The position numbers and the translations under genes are program-made. A DNA stretch of 64,000 bases from Hypericum androsaemum. Lineage: Eukaryota > Streptophyta > Magnoliopsida > Malpighiales > Hypericaceae. Below the pieces are notes generated by a model that saw only the letters and a program-made list of their open reading frames with translations, was not told the DNA's origin and did not search any database. This document shows, piece after piece, positions 34,500-45,173 of this stretch (its first letter is position 1; every line of letters begins with the position of its first letter). The stretch is taken from NCBI GenBank assembly GCA_963995505.1, contig OZ023181.1, forward strand, positions 23,308,366 through 23,372,365, in the 5' to 3' direction.

Positions 34500-34835
34500 T
34501 TGCAAGGATTCCTTTTCGAAAACACGAAATACAAAAACTCTAGTCCCATCTCCCCCAAATCTCAGGATCTAAACATCCTCCAATACGCTGATGATACATT
34601 TTTATTCTTGTCAAAGATGGTTGACAGCCTAAAGAACCTGAGAATAATTGTTACCCTATTCAGAATAAGCTCAGGACTCAAAATCAACTATAGCAAAACA
34701 ACTATGATTCTGATCAATGTGGACGAAGGTTGGTTGAGGCTGCCGGCAAGGATCTGGGGCTGCCTTGTGGGCAAGTTGCCTTTTAAATATCTAGGTATTA
34801 CTCTCGGTTGTGGCATTAGAAAAATCAAGAATTGA
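34500..34835 (+). pseudogene. LINE (L1-type) reverse transcriptase fragment
   Basis: An open stretch of 111 codons from the palm of a plant non-LTR reverse transcriptase: LQYADDTFLFL carries the catalytic YADD, followed by SGLKINYSKT and PFKYLGITLG, in the usual order. The fingers, endonuclease and RNase H parts are missing, and the frame ends soon after. A dead, internally derived fragment. Confidence 0.85.
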
Positions 34836-37139
34836 AAGCCGGTTACTGACACAAAAATGATTAAAATGGTCGAATTCGCTACACGTGTTGACCAGCCAAG
34901 ATATAATTTTGTATATTGAATCACTTTGTGAATTGGTGAACTAGGAGGGCTGTGAACTGCCCAGATGGGGTGAGATTTGTACCACATCCCATCTAGACTT
35001 TGTTTGAGAAAGTTTGTTAGAGAATCCCAACACATTAAATGTGGAGAATGGCTAATCTCAATATACAAGTAAAAAAAGCTCTAAATACTCGTTACAACGT
35101 TTTGGATCACTTTGTACTTTCGTTTTCTATGATGAAATATACATATACCTTTAAAAAAAAGAACGTTTTGGATCGAAAGCGTAAACAAAACTTTCCTACA
35201 AAACCTAAACTGTTGGCTATCCAAAATCAACAACCTTCAAGGTTGAAACACCTCTATCAAACAACTCTAAGAGATAAGATACCGCGGATGAGCTTTCCGG
35301 CGAAGGGCACAAAGATGGAGCAAAGATCAAGAAGGCAGTCTTCCACAAGATCAACAGCGTCGAGGAAAAGCCCATAGATATTGAAAGCCAGGATCTCATA
35401 GAAAATAGTGAGGAAGAAGATGTCAACCAACAAGTAATTTAAGAAGAACACACAATAGTCGAAAAGAAATTCAAATTTCCCTATGAAGTCAAGATGATGA
35501 AACTCGTCCATGTCGTTGCACCAGTCACGAAGAAATTGCCTTATTCCTGCACAACAAACCAATCTAGTTAGTGGTTAAATCAACTGGTAAGAGAGTTGTT
35601 CTATCTTAACCAAGAGTTTTCGAGTTTTAACCGTTTAATTGCCTCATTCTTGCAGCAACTCCGTCAATGGTTTTTCAGTCTTTCTCTGATTTTTTTTAAC
35701 ACAAGTCTCTTTCTAATCACTAATCCACATGTGTATATATATATATCGAATATGTCACCTTCTATTTATAGTCCAAATAGAATTAGAACTCTAACCTAAG
35801 TATATATTTAGTAGTAAACTAACTAGGAAACCAAATCAAACAATAACCCTAAATCACCAAAATACAAAGGCGTGTGCATAATAATTTTGCCCTAAAAGGA
35901 AGTGAATAAATTATGACAAAGGTTAGAATGTTGGGTCCGGCATAGGAAAATCTTTTCATGCGTGATCATTTATTTTTTAGTCAAAACCACATTATATTTA
36001 TTGGAGCAAAAAATTAATTCGCAGATTTCGTTTTGACGCTGTCTAAGTAAAATAATCATAATTTTTTACTCAAGTATCAGATTGATATGATTCTAAAAAA
36101 TACAGAAAGATAAGACGTAGCTCTACAATTATATGTTTCTGTGTCATATCTAATTTCGGCACAGAAAAGAGTCAAAATTGGGTTGGAAGTCCTGGCCGGG
36201 GCTAGTTTAGGTTTTACTATATTAGGTCGGGACTATGTTAGGTTTTGCTGTATTAGACTTTTCTTGTATTAGGCTAGAACTAGTTTAAATTTTCCTATAT
36301 TAGCCGGAGACCAAGATTTCTTGGGCATAGGAGGAAGACACCTCACATACACACACAAAAGTATACACAACTAAACCCTACCTTACAACCATGCTACCCG
36401 CATCGGTTTTCTTTCTCACTCTCCCATGTATTCTCAATAAAATTCTTGCTCCTAGCCATTCTAGCTCCTACCCATTCTCTCCTATACAACTAAACCCTAC
36501 CTTACAACCAATTTTGTTCTCTCCTACCCATTCTAATATGTTTCTTCTCTTCTTATTACCAATATTTCTTCTCCTCGTAACTTTTGTCTGATCGTTTTTT
36601 GAAACAACCACTCCGGACTCCTTCTCAAGTTCGTTTCGACATTCTCAAACATATTTTTCCACAACAATATATGGATATTTGATTATTTTAAATTTGAATT
36701 AGAAATAATCATAAAGAATGTCAAAAGTCTCACATTTAATTTTTAACTTCAATGTATTATTAGAATTTAAACTAAAATATTTTTTCTACTAATTGATCTA
36801 AATTCCTTTTTAAATAGTGTTCTAGTTCACCTCTAGTTTTTGGTCTTTTGTTCCTTGTTCTTAGTTGTAAGTTCTCTTTTTTTCTTTAATAAAGTATATT
36901 TACCTACCAAAAAAAAATTAACCAGAGGGGAAAATGGGTTTGGCCGGGTTTGATATGAGTACTTGCTCAGCTCTAACCGTATTCGTATACTAGGTAATTT
37001 CGACTAGAAAAAAATTATTTAACTACGAAACACAAATTAATATTACGACAACTGACAAGATACACGGTCCAGACATGCCGACAAAGATACACATAAAATT
37101 AAAAAATTAAAGTAACCCTTTGATTGGGGTTCAGATGAA
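34836..37139. other. Intergenic with SINE-like sequence
   Basis: No complete gene. 35285-35440 (plus) contains a 50-residue acidic open stretch (ADELSGEG ... SEEEDVNQQVI, then stop) that looks coding but matches nothing I know. 35565-35645 resembles a tRNA-derived SINE head: GGTTAAATCAACTGGTAAG as an A box and TTTTCGAGTTTTAACC as a weak B box. 36840-36915 ends in AATAAAGTATATTTACCTAC plus an A run, like a retroelement 3' tail. Confidence 0.45.
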
Positions 37140-39206
37140 TTAAATGGTGGAGAAGAAGCTGTCTTTTATCCTACTCCACTGGTGCAATACATTGCCAAAC
37201 ACATCGTAGAAGACGACATCAACTTGGGACACACTCAGCTGAAGAGTCGTGAAGCCTTGACCATCGTAATAGAACTTCATTTCTTGTGGGTTCCACCATG
37301 AAATTGCTCCCCTCCATGCCTTTGACCCCCCACCGGTTGTTAAAAATTGAAGAGGGCTGAAATCCGTCCCACGAATATGACTTGTTATACCAAAAATGCG
37401 GAAAATTATTTTTAGAAAATATTTTTAGGAGTTTTATGGTTACTTTCAACGAGTCTCCTTTTAATTCTTAATTAATTACCTGTCACCGCTGCCAATGTGT
37501 TCCAGGCAATGGTCGTGTCCATTTATGTAAAGATCAACATCATTATCCTGCGAAAAGAGATTTACAGAAGAAAAAAAGGTTAAATGCAAGTCGAATGATG
37601 TTGAGATAATTAGATAATTTCGGGATTATTTATATTTTTAAAAGGAATTATTAATATTTTTTTGAGATTAATTAGTTTACCTGAAGGATTGGGAGAAGAT
37701 GTGAATTGAGCTCTTTGGTATTACCGTGTACTCCAGCACTTTTAATCGTATGATGCCCCACCACAATTTTCCATTTCGCACGCGATTCCTTTAACGCCGA
37801 GTCCACGTCCTGATAAATTTCAAACAAATATTAAACTCGAACTCGAAATATTTTAATTAAAATAAAATATTTTATTTGTCAATTAATCTAAATATTTGTT
37901 GGTATTTATTTAGGTAAATAGCAAACTAATTCAAGCGTCTTTTAAATTGAAATTAGTTACACTTTATTGAGGCTTACATTGAGAATATTTGTAAGGTAAG
38001 TCTCCCTTGGAAGAATGCCTCTCCAATCATAGTTTTGGCCTTTTGGGTCGTTGAAGTATTCATTAACGAACGGAGTTGTATCCACCAAGAAAAAATCGGC
38101 AATTTCTGCACCCAGAAACAAATTTTAAAAAAAAAATCAGCGGCTATTTAACAAGATAAAATTATACAAATTAAAGTCCCGAACTAAAATTAATATTATT
38201 ACAATCTGATATTTTTACCAGTGTTGACCACGAAAGATCTCAGGCAAAGCCATCTGCTGTCCAATTTCCTGAGAAGTGGGCTCAGTTGGGCTTCAACATT
38301 ACCCCTGTAGTCATGGTTACCTAAAACTGCAGCAACACGAAAATTTATCGTACTCGAATTTCTATTAATTGATTCAATAAATATATAGACACCTGATGGT
38401 TTCAACAAAATTGCAGCAATTGGCTTGAATGACATTGTTTTAAAAATTACAGCCGAATCGACGGTCAGACCAATTCTGAATTGTGTTTCACCCTAAATTT
38501 GGAGTTTGGGTATTGACCACTAGTTCAATCAGTCAGATCAACCGGTCTCATAGTTGGACCAACTGGTCTAGTAGCCAAAAATTATTTTTTAGAAAAAAAT
38601 ATTTTAAATTTTGTTAGATTAAAAGTGATTAAATTATGATTTTGATGCTTGTATATTATTACTTTTTTAATAAAATCAGATAATAATTATAAATATTTTC
38701 TATTTTTAATACAAAATATAATAAATAATACCAGAGTACCACTGCTTCTGCAAGCTAGGGGCGGTGTAGACGTCACTGAATGACTCAAAAAATGCAGGGT
38801 CGTCCACTCCCGTTAGCCCAAATTCGTAGAAATTGTCTCCTGTCGATATGACAAAATCGATGTCCAATTTCTCCCCCACTCTTCCCATCTGTCAAGTGAA
38901 AAAGTTCCAAAAATGTTGGAACATGAAACCGTGTTTTTTTAAACAATAAAAAAAATTCCCAACATAAGAAGATGAGATCGACAACACAATTAATCAAGCA
39001 ATTGTAGTGAGCGTGACCTGAGCAGCAACTTGAGATTGGTTATAAGCTCCTCTCCTTCCCCAATCTCCAATAACCATGATGCTAAGTGACCCATCAGCCT
39101 TCACAGATTCATCAAACATTTGAAGCTCAGCTGTAGAGATATTGGTATTTGAGCTCAAAATTAGGAAAGTGAGCAATAGGCTCAAGAACATTATAGGCTT
39201 AGACAT
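37140..39206 (-). CDS. Purple acid phosphatase B (low-molecular-weight type)
   Basis: A tandem paralogue of phosphatase A with the same predicted activity and secretion route. Seven exons: 39018-39206, 38732-38888, 38219-38326, 37978-38105, 37681-37809, 37480-37547, 37140-37356; 996 bp, 331 residues. Exons 2-5 have exactly the same lengths as in copy A (157, 108, 128, 129). A hydrophobic signal peptide ([14 protein letters not shown]) precedes IGDWG; GDNFY, GNHD, VVGHH and GHDH are all intact. The intron between exons 2 and 3 (38327-38731) carries a repeat block with GGTCAGACC/GACCAACTGGTC words that resembles the repeat at about 21.9-22.3 kb, so a mobile element probably inserted there. A TATATA run about 130-140 bp upstream may be the core promoter. 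Confidence 0.95.
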
Positions 39207-40830
39207 GGCTGGTTCTTGAGAATAGATATGAGATTGTAGTTGGGTTGGGGAAGGATGTAGAGATTAGATAATATACCAAATTAGAAGTTATTGAGTTTGG
39301 TGTAGGTGGTGTGGGGATGGGGAATCAAAGTGAAAGTGATATTGGTATATATAATGGGAAATGTAGCACATTAGTGAAGCAAGGTACCTTTCAAAAAAAA
39401 AATAGTGAAGCAAGGTGGTGGGTATGTCATTGACATGGTACTTAACGGATTAATTTTTGAACTATTAGAAACACAATTATTTTTGCTTTAAATATTGTTG
39501 AGAAATTTTTTTCATCATTTAAAGATCTCACCTGATTTAAATTTGAATCAGTCGACTCATTTAGTTCTCGGATACCATATGATATTAACATAAAAATAGT
39601 ACTTAAATTAGTTATCTTATTAATTAAGCCCTCAAGGTTCTTAAGGATGATTGGGTATTTATGAATAGTTATCCACTAATGGACAAGACAAGAAATGCGA
39701 AGCTAGCTGACTAAATATATTTCAGATTATATTATTTCGATGGGCTAAATAATTGAATTTGGAGGAGTGGGCAATCACGTGGAACATATTAATTGGATCT
39801 GATTGGACCCACTATTCCATCTTTTTTGTGATTGTGGCCAACCGTTTTGTTAGTTGAAATGCCTTTCCGCTTCGGATAGAGCTCACCAGTTATCCAAGTA
39901 GCTTTTTTGTTTCTTTTTTAACATTTGCTGCAAATTAGATCAGTTAGTAATACAAAATCATGTGGTTTTAGACATGATTTCCTTCTTGTTGATACCAACT
40001 AATGTTACGATATTTATTGCATCGACTAATCTAGTTTCGAGATCTCTTAGTTTAGACAAGGTATTGAGATTGTATCGATGAATAGAGAAACATTTGTTCA
40101 CAATTGTTTATGCATGTGGAAGGCAATCTACAGATCATGTACAAGCTGTTCCGATCAGATTTCTCAAGTTCAATTGGCCTCGCCAACCGTAAATCTCTTA
40201 TCCAAAAATCATATGCCAACTTCAGGGCACATGCATTGTTTTGTCCATATTATATCCATGGTTCTGTTTCTTGAAATGTAGTAAATTTAAAAGTGATGAT
40301 ATTGTTCAATAAAAAAGGTGGCGGTTCTAAATATTTCAATTTTGTATTTTACCAATTATAGAAAGCCACTTTTTTATGTTATCTCGTATTTGAACCAAGT
40401 GGATCGACTAATCCAGATTCGTGCCGGGTGAGACATTTGAAAGATATCAAATCTCTTCGAACAAATATTTAACAATATTGTATTTCCAATAATTCAAACT
40501 CGATACCTAGTTAAGTGGGAAAAAACCGCTCTCTTGATTGTTGGTTAAAGGAAGCCACTTTGGAACTACAAGGAGAAGTTCCGGAACCAAGACCGGGTAG
40601 AAAGATAAATCAAGAATTTGGCTGCTAGTTTGTGCAAACGGTGCCTGCCATACCGGCTGGTCCCCCATCGATCAGGGACTCTAGAAATTTCAACGTACTC
40701 ACAATAATCTGTATTGAAAATAAATTTGTGCATTTTATACAAATGGTTCGTATCGGACAAAATCTGATAAAACCCATAATTTTTCCTAATTTATACATTT
40801 TTTTCCTTTCTTTCTTGGAAAACAAAGTAT
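39207..40830. other. Intergenic between phosphatases B and C, dispersed repeats
   Basis: The upstream region of phosphatase B and 3' flank of C. About 39480-39610 and, inverted, about 40390-40550 are copies of the dispersed repeat also seen near 3.6, 10.3 and 14.6 kb (phrases like 'ttaaatattgttgagaaa', 'gaatcagtcgactcattta', and in the inverted copy 'aactcgatacctagttaagt'). No gene recognised. Confidence 0.55.
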
Positions 40831-42758
40831 TTACATGGAAGAATGAAGCTCCTTGGACATTTTCCACCGGTGGAGAACCTTGCCATGAACATCATAGAAG
40901 ACCACGACGGCATCGTTTACGGTCAACTCCACCGACATAAAACCTTGGCCGTCGTGGAAGAACCTTAAGTTATGTTGGTCGGAGTTGGAACTCCTAACAT
41001 CACCCCTCCATGCCTTGGAACCAGCTCCGCTTGTCAGATAGTGGATATCACTGCAATAATTTTGCAAAATTAAGAGGTCGAGATTAATCTGATATTCAGA
41101 GTCGAATCCTATTTAAGGGTCGATATTAAATTTGGCGTTACCTATCATGGCTGGTGATGTGTTCCAGGCAGTGGTCGTGCCCGTTAATGTACATGTCAAC
41201 TTTATTTTCCTGTCCCGAGAATTTACGTACCAAATTTTAATAAAGTTGTATTCCTAAGTCTTGAACTAGCTAAAGTGTAACTTTGTTGGTGTTTCTGAAC
41301 GAATTTAGGTATTACCTTCAAAATTGGAACAAGTTGTTCTACGAGCTCCACAGTGTCTCCATGGTGGCCAATGCTTCTGATTCCGTGGTGACCCACCACA
41401 ATTTTCCAATCAGCGGTTGACTTCGCCAATGCAGCATTTAAATCCTTTAAATCCAATCAAATCACATATGAAAAGGGTCATTTAACAATTGATTAATTCT
41501 TCTCCAATTTATAGGAAACCTTGAAATAAAATTAAAACAAAATAATAAAATAATAATTTGTAGATCATGTAGATATATACCTTTAGTAGGGCAGAGATGT
41601 AAGTTTCTCGAGGAGTTACAGCTCGCCAGTCATAAGTATGGCCGTCGTCTCCGAAATAATCGTCTACAAAAGGACTAGTATCTACAAAGAAGAATTCCGC
41701 AATTCCTGCTTCATTCCAAGGAAGAGAAACCAATTAATTATCCCAAATACCCATAGCGAAAAGGATAATCGAATTGATGACACTCTTCCAAAATCGATAT
41801 TGCGACGTACTTAGATAATTTATGTACAGGTAATTATCATCCTCTAAAAAAGAAATGTACATGTAAAAAAAATGGTAAAATTAACTCTGGAAGTAATTAC
41901 AAAATGGGAGATTAATTAGTTACCTGCATTGAGAATAAACGATCTTAGGCAAAGCCACCTTCTATCCATCTTCCTTAGGACAGGGCTCAGTTGCACCTCG
42001 GTGTCACCCCTATAATCATGATTCCCCAACACTAAACACAAGGAAATGATCAAAATTTAATTAGGACCAATTTATTTGTTTATTCATTTTTTTCTCCTTC
42101 AAAACTAAGAAATAAATAAATAATGCACATTTAAAATTGGAGGGTATTAATTAAGGACTCACCACTATACCATTGCTTTTGTAGGCTCTTAGCTACGTAA
42201 ACATCCGTGAAGGATTCCTCGAATGCTGGGTCGTTTAATCCTGCTAATCCATTGTCGTAGAAATTGTCGCCGGTCGATACGACGAAATCTATGTCTAATT
42301 TTTTCCCAATCCTTCCCATCTGCCGTGATTAGTTTTTGCGTAAACAATTAGAGGAAAACTTCACCAAAAAGCATATATAACTAGGAAATTCAGAGATGAA
42401 AAATATATATTTTCCATGCCGTGAATGCAGTAGACAATCTATACTGAATTTGAATGCAGCTGTATTCGAATATTAAATTTTTGGTTAAGACGGGACAACC
42501 ATTTATCGACTGATCTACGTAGCCGACCCGTGATATTTGTACCTGAAAAGCAACATGGGATTGGTTGTAAAGCCCTTTCCTGCCCCAGTCTCCTACCACC
42601 AAAAAGCTTAATGACCCATCACTGCCTTGAACCTGATGTTCCAACCTTGTGAGCTCTCCATAGCTACGAACAGCTAATAAGTACATCCAAAGAACTAATT
42701 TCAATGCAAAACCAATGGCTCCAGCCTTTGGTCTTTGATTATTTTTATTAAAAGCCAT
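40831..42758 (-). CDS. Purple acid phosphatase C (low-molecular-weight type)
   Basis: Third member of the cluster. Seven exons: 42543-42758, 42163-42319, 41924-42031, 41581-41705, 41316-41444, 41142-41209, 40831-41050; 1023 bp, 340 residues. Motifs GDWG, GDNFY, GNHD, VVGHH and GHDH are intact. The N-terminus is longer and more basic ([13 protein letters not shown]) before a hydrophobic stretch, so it may be a signal anchor or a signal peptide with a long n-region. Exon 4 is 125 bp instead of 128, a one-codon loss. Same strand as A and B, with copy B only 1.6 kb away, so the cluster arose by tandem duplication. Substrate differences cannot be inferred. Confidence 0.95.
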
Positions 42759-43047
42759 GGTTTACTGACCATGGCTCCAATGTCTAACAAATATAGCTCA
42801 GGGGGAAGCCGATTAAAATTACGACTTCTGTTTTTTTTTTCTCCCTTAATTGGAATTGGGAACGAAGGATTTAGTGCTTCTTTGCATTCGGATTTAAAGG
42901 GTTCGCTATTAGGAACATTACGAGGGCTTCAGGGATTTGTGTCCATAAGAATTGTTAATTGGCCCTCCTCGTTTTAAGGATTCAAATTGAGGGTAGCCCT
43001 TGGTTTTGTTTAGAATATGTTTGAAGATTGCTTCCCTCGACCCTAGT
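42759..43047. other. Upstream region of phosphatase C
   Basis: About 290 bp between the phosphatase C start and the left end of the probable solo LTR. The insertion lies close upstream of the gene, so it may supply or disturb promoter sequence. No clear TATA box was fixed here. Confidence 0.5.
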
Positions 43048-44002
43048 TGTTGGGATAAAAAGTGACGAGAACGTCGATCGATCTCGTGACGGCCCGAAGT
43101 GCTCGTCCCAAGGTCGGTCTAACGCCGAAAGTAACAAGGGTGGCCGAAGCCGAGACTACTACTAACCTAAACTAAGATAAAAAAGCCGAAGCTTGAGAGT
43201 AATTTGTATGTTTTGTGTGTGATGTCCCTTCTGCTCGCCCCTTGTCTTGTTTATATAGAAAACAAAGATCGCCTCAGCTTCACTCTAGCCGTGTTGTAGT
43301 CGGACTCGGAGTCCTCATCGCTTATCTTCAGCCAGGCCTTACCCTTATCCCGTCTGAACTCAAAGGCCCGGAGCCTATCTCTTTCAATGCTTATCTTCAT
43401 CTGAAACGGACTTCCAACGCTTATCTCCGCCTAATTCAGATTTGCCTTACCGGAGTTTATCCTTGTCTCTTAAGAACCTAGGGTATAGAGTGTTCCAGAG
43501 CTCCTCCAATCCCTTCAAGAGTCCGCCTTAAACTTGGTCTCTTCGTATCTCCGTCCACTTATGTAGAGTCCGTGCTAACCCGGTCTCTTTCACCTTATCT
43601 CATGTACACCGGGCACTATATTTGGGCTCAAGAGATTGGTCTTACCTAAAGTGAGGAAACTAGCTCTCTACTTGAGCTAATGGCAATCGGTGCCCCTGTT
43701 CGGTACCCTCAATTGGCGCCGGATTTAGGTGCCTTCAATTGGCGCCTCATTTAGTGCCTCATCCGGTGCCGCATCTGCTTCAAGCGACTTTTTGACATCC
43801 TTCTGCCTCGAATTTGAAGAATCCATAAACTACAAAGTTATAGTTCTATGTCTTACTTTCATACAGCAACTTGAATCACGTTAATCCAAGATTCGAGTCA
43901 GAAGATATGACCTGGCGCCGGATTTGCTTCCTCTACCTGGCGCCAGGTTGGCTTTCCACACTTGGCGCCGATTTTAGACATCCATCCACTCTGAATTGGC
44001 CC

Positions 44003-44389
44003 AAGTGATGAACTACGAAGTTGTAGGCCTATCTATTATCTTTCCATAGGCTCAAGAATCACCTTCATCCGAGGTCCGAGTCAAAAGTTATGACTGCTTT
44101 ACCACAGACAGCCGAAGCCCCTTCAACCGCCTTCACTTGGCGCCGGGTTTCCTTTCACCCACTTGGCGCCGGGTTCACTTGGCGCCGGTATTGGACTTCC
44201 TTTCACTATGAATCGGAAAAAGTGATAAACTATAAAGTTGTAGGTCTATCTATTATCTTTCCATAGGCTCAAGAATCACCTTAATCCGAGGTCCGAGTCA
44301 AAAGTTATGACCACTTTACCAGAGACAGCGGAAGCCCCTTCAACCGCCTTCACTTGGCGCCGGGTTTCCCTTCACCCACTTGGCGCCAC
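44003..44389. repeat. Two direct copies of a ~170-bp block (period about 216 bp)
   Basis: The sequence from about 44003 ('aagtgatgaactacgaag...') recurs from about 44219 with few changes, through the shared phrase CCATAGGCTCAAGAATCACC and on to CACTTGGCGCCGGGTTTC. A third, much more diverged copy lies near 43820-43915. This shows local duplication inside the probable LTR. Confidence 0.75.
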
Positions 44390-44640
44390 ACTCTTCTTCC
44401 CTCAGTTGGTGCCACACTCGCCTTAGCTCAGTTGGCGCCGCACTCGCCTTCACTCAGTTGGCACCGTACTCACCTTCGCTCAGTTGGCGCCGCACTCTCC
44501 TTCCCTCAGTTGGCGCCGAGTTCGCCTGTCCTCGGTTGGCGCCGCATTTAGTTGGCGCCACCTTTAGTTGGCGCCGGGTTGGCCTTCCACTCGGTTGGTG
44601 CCGATTTTAGCTAGTGTCGGGCTCACCTCTATTGAGTTGG
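44380..44640. repeat. 26-bp minisatellite with GGCGCC core
   Basis: Six consecutive 26-bp units of the type TTGGCGCCGCACTCGCCTTC+NCTCAG run from 44380 to 44535, followed by shortened 16-bp and lengthened 27-bp variants to about 44640. The unit is not a multiple of three, so the proline/serine/tryptophan-rich open frames seen across it in several frames come from the repeat and are not genes. Confidence 0.85.
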
Positions 44641-45173
44641 TACCTCACTCGCTCTAGGAGAATAAACGCTCCATTCGGCTTCACCTTCTCGAACTTGTGA
44701 AGTCAATCACACACCTAACTCCCATACTCGAAGCCCCAACTTTGTAAATTATTTTGCCCGTCAACAATTTCGAGGTCCGGGTTGAGCGTTACGGTCAATC
44801 TACCAATATGGGTACTCCTCAAAGAGACTGAGGAAGTCCAACTTGACATGTGTTAAGAGGGCCCTCTCATTCCCTCCAATTGCTCGACCTGACCTAAGGG
44901 AGACCTGCTTGCCTTAAGGGAACTCAACCTAACTTGAGGCTGAGGATGTCCAAACTGACTTGAGGCTGAGGACACCCAAGCTAGCTTGAGGCTGAGGATA
45001 CCCAATCTGATTTGAAGTTGAGGGTAAACTAAGCCAAGAATGAGGCTGATAGTACCCAAGCTGAATTGAGGATGAGGGTAGTTAGGCTGCCTTAAGTATA
45101 CCCAGCCAAAGCAAGTTGAAATCCAAGTACAGGTATCTCGATGATTGCCTTAGTCGACCCCGAGCTCCCAACA

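Larger units (their letters stand above)
43048..45173. mobile_element. Probable solo LTR (long, Ty3/gypsy-like) with internal repeats
   Basis: A 2.1-kb block bounded by TGTTGGGA at the left and TCCCAACA at the right, the short inverted TG...CA ends of an LTR. Inside, TTTATATAGA near 43250 is a candidate TATA box. There are no gag or pol motifs and no second copy of the block in the window, so a solo LTR is the simplest reading. The flanks (CTAGT and AGTTA) share only three bases, so a 5-bp target duplication is not confirmed. Composition differs clearly from the neighbours (C-rich, many GGCGCC sites). It could instead be an unrelated repeat cluster. Confidence 0.5.

Noticed and set aside
35039..35562. 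Opposed 100-codon open frames
   Set aside because: Both are compositionally odd and lack motifs. A third, shorter frame looks more coding but could not be identified, so no gene was called.
30098..43047. PHR1-binding site (GNATATNC) upstream of the phosphatase genes
   Set aside because: Near matches were inspected upstream of all three start codons, but none fitted the full consensus.
44354..44610. Overlapping Pro/Ser/Trp-rich repetitive open frames
   Set aside because: They come from the 26-bp minisatellite, whose unit is not a multiple of three, so all frames stay open by repetition only.
44380..44640. CRISPR-like array
   Set aside because: Repeats are directly adjacent without unique spacers and the DNA is a plant nuclear genome; it is a minisatellite.
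43048..44766. Solo LTR ending at TCAACA near 44766
   Set aside because: The flank after it does not repeat the left flank, and the end at 45173 gives a better mirrored terminus (TGTTGGGA/TCCCAACA).
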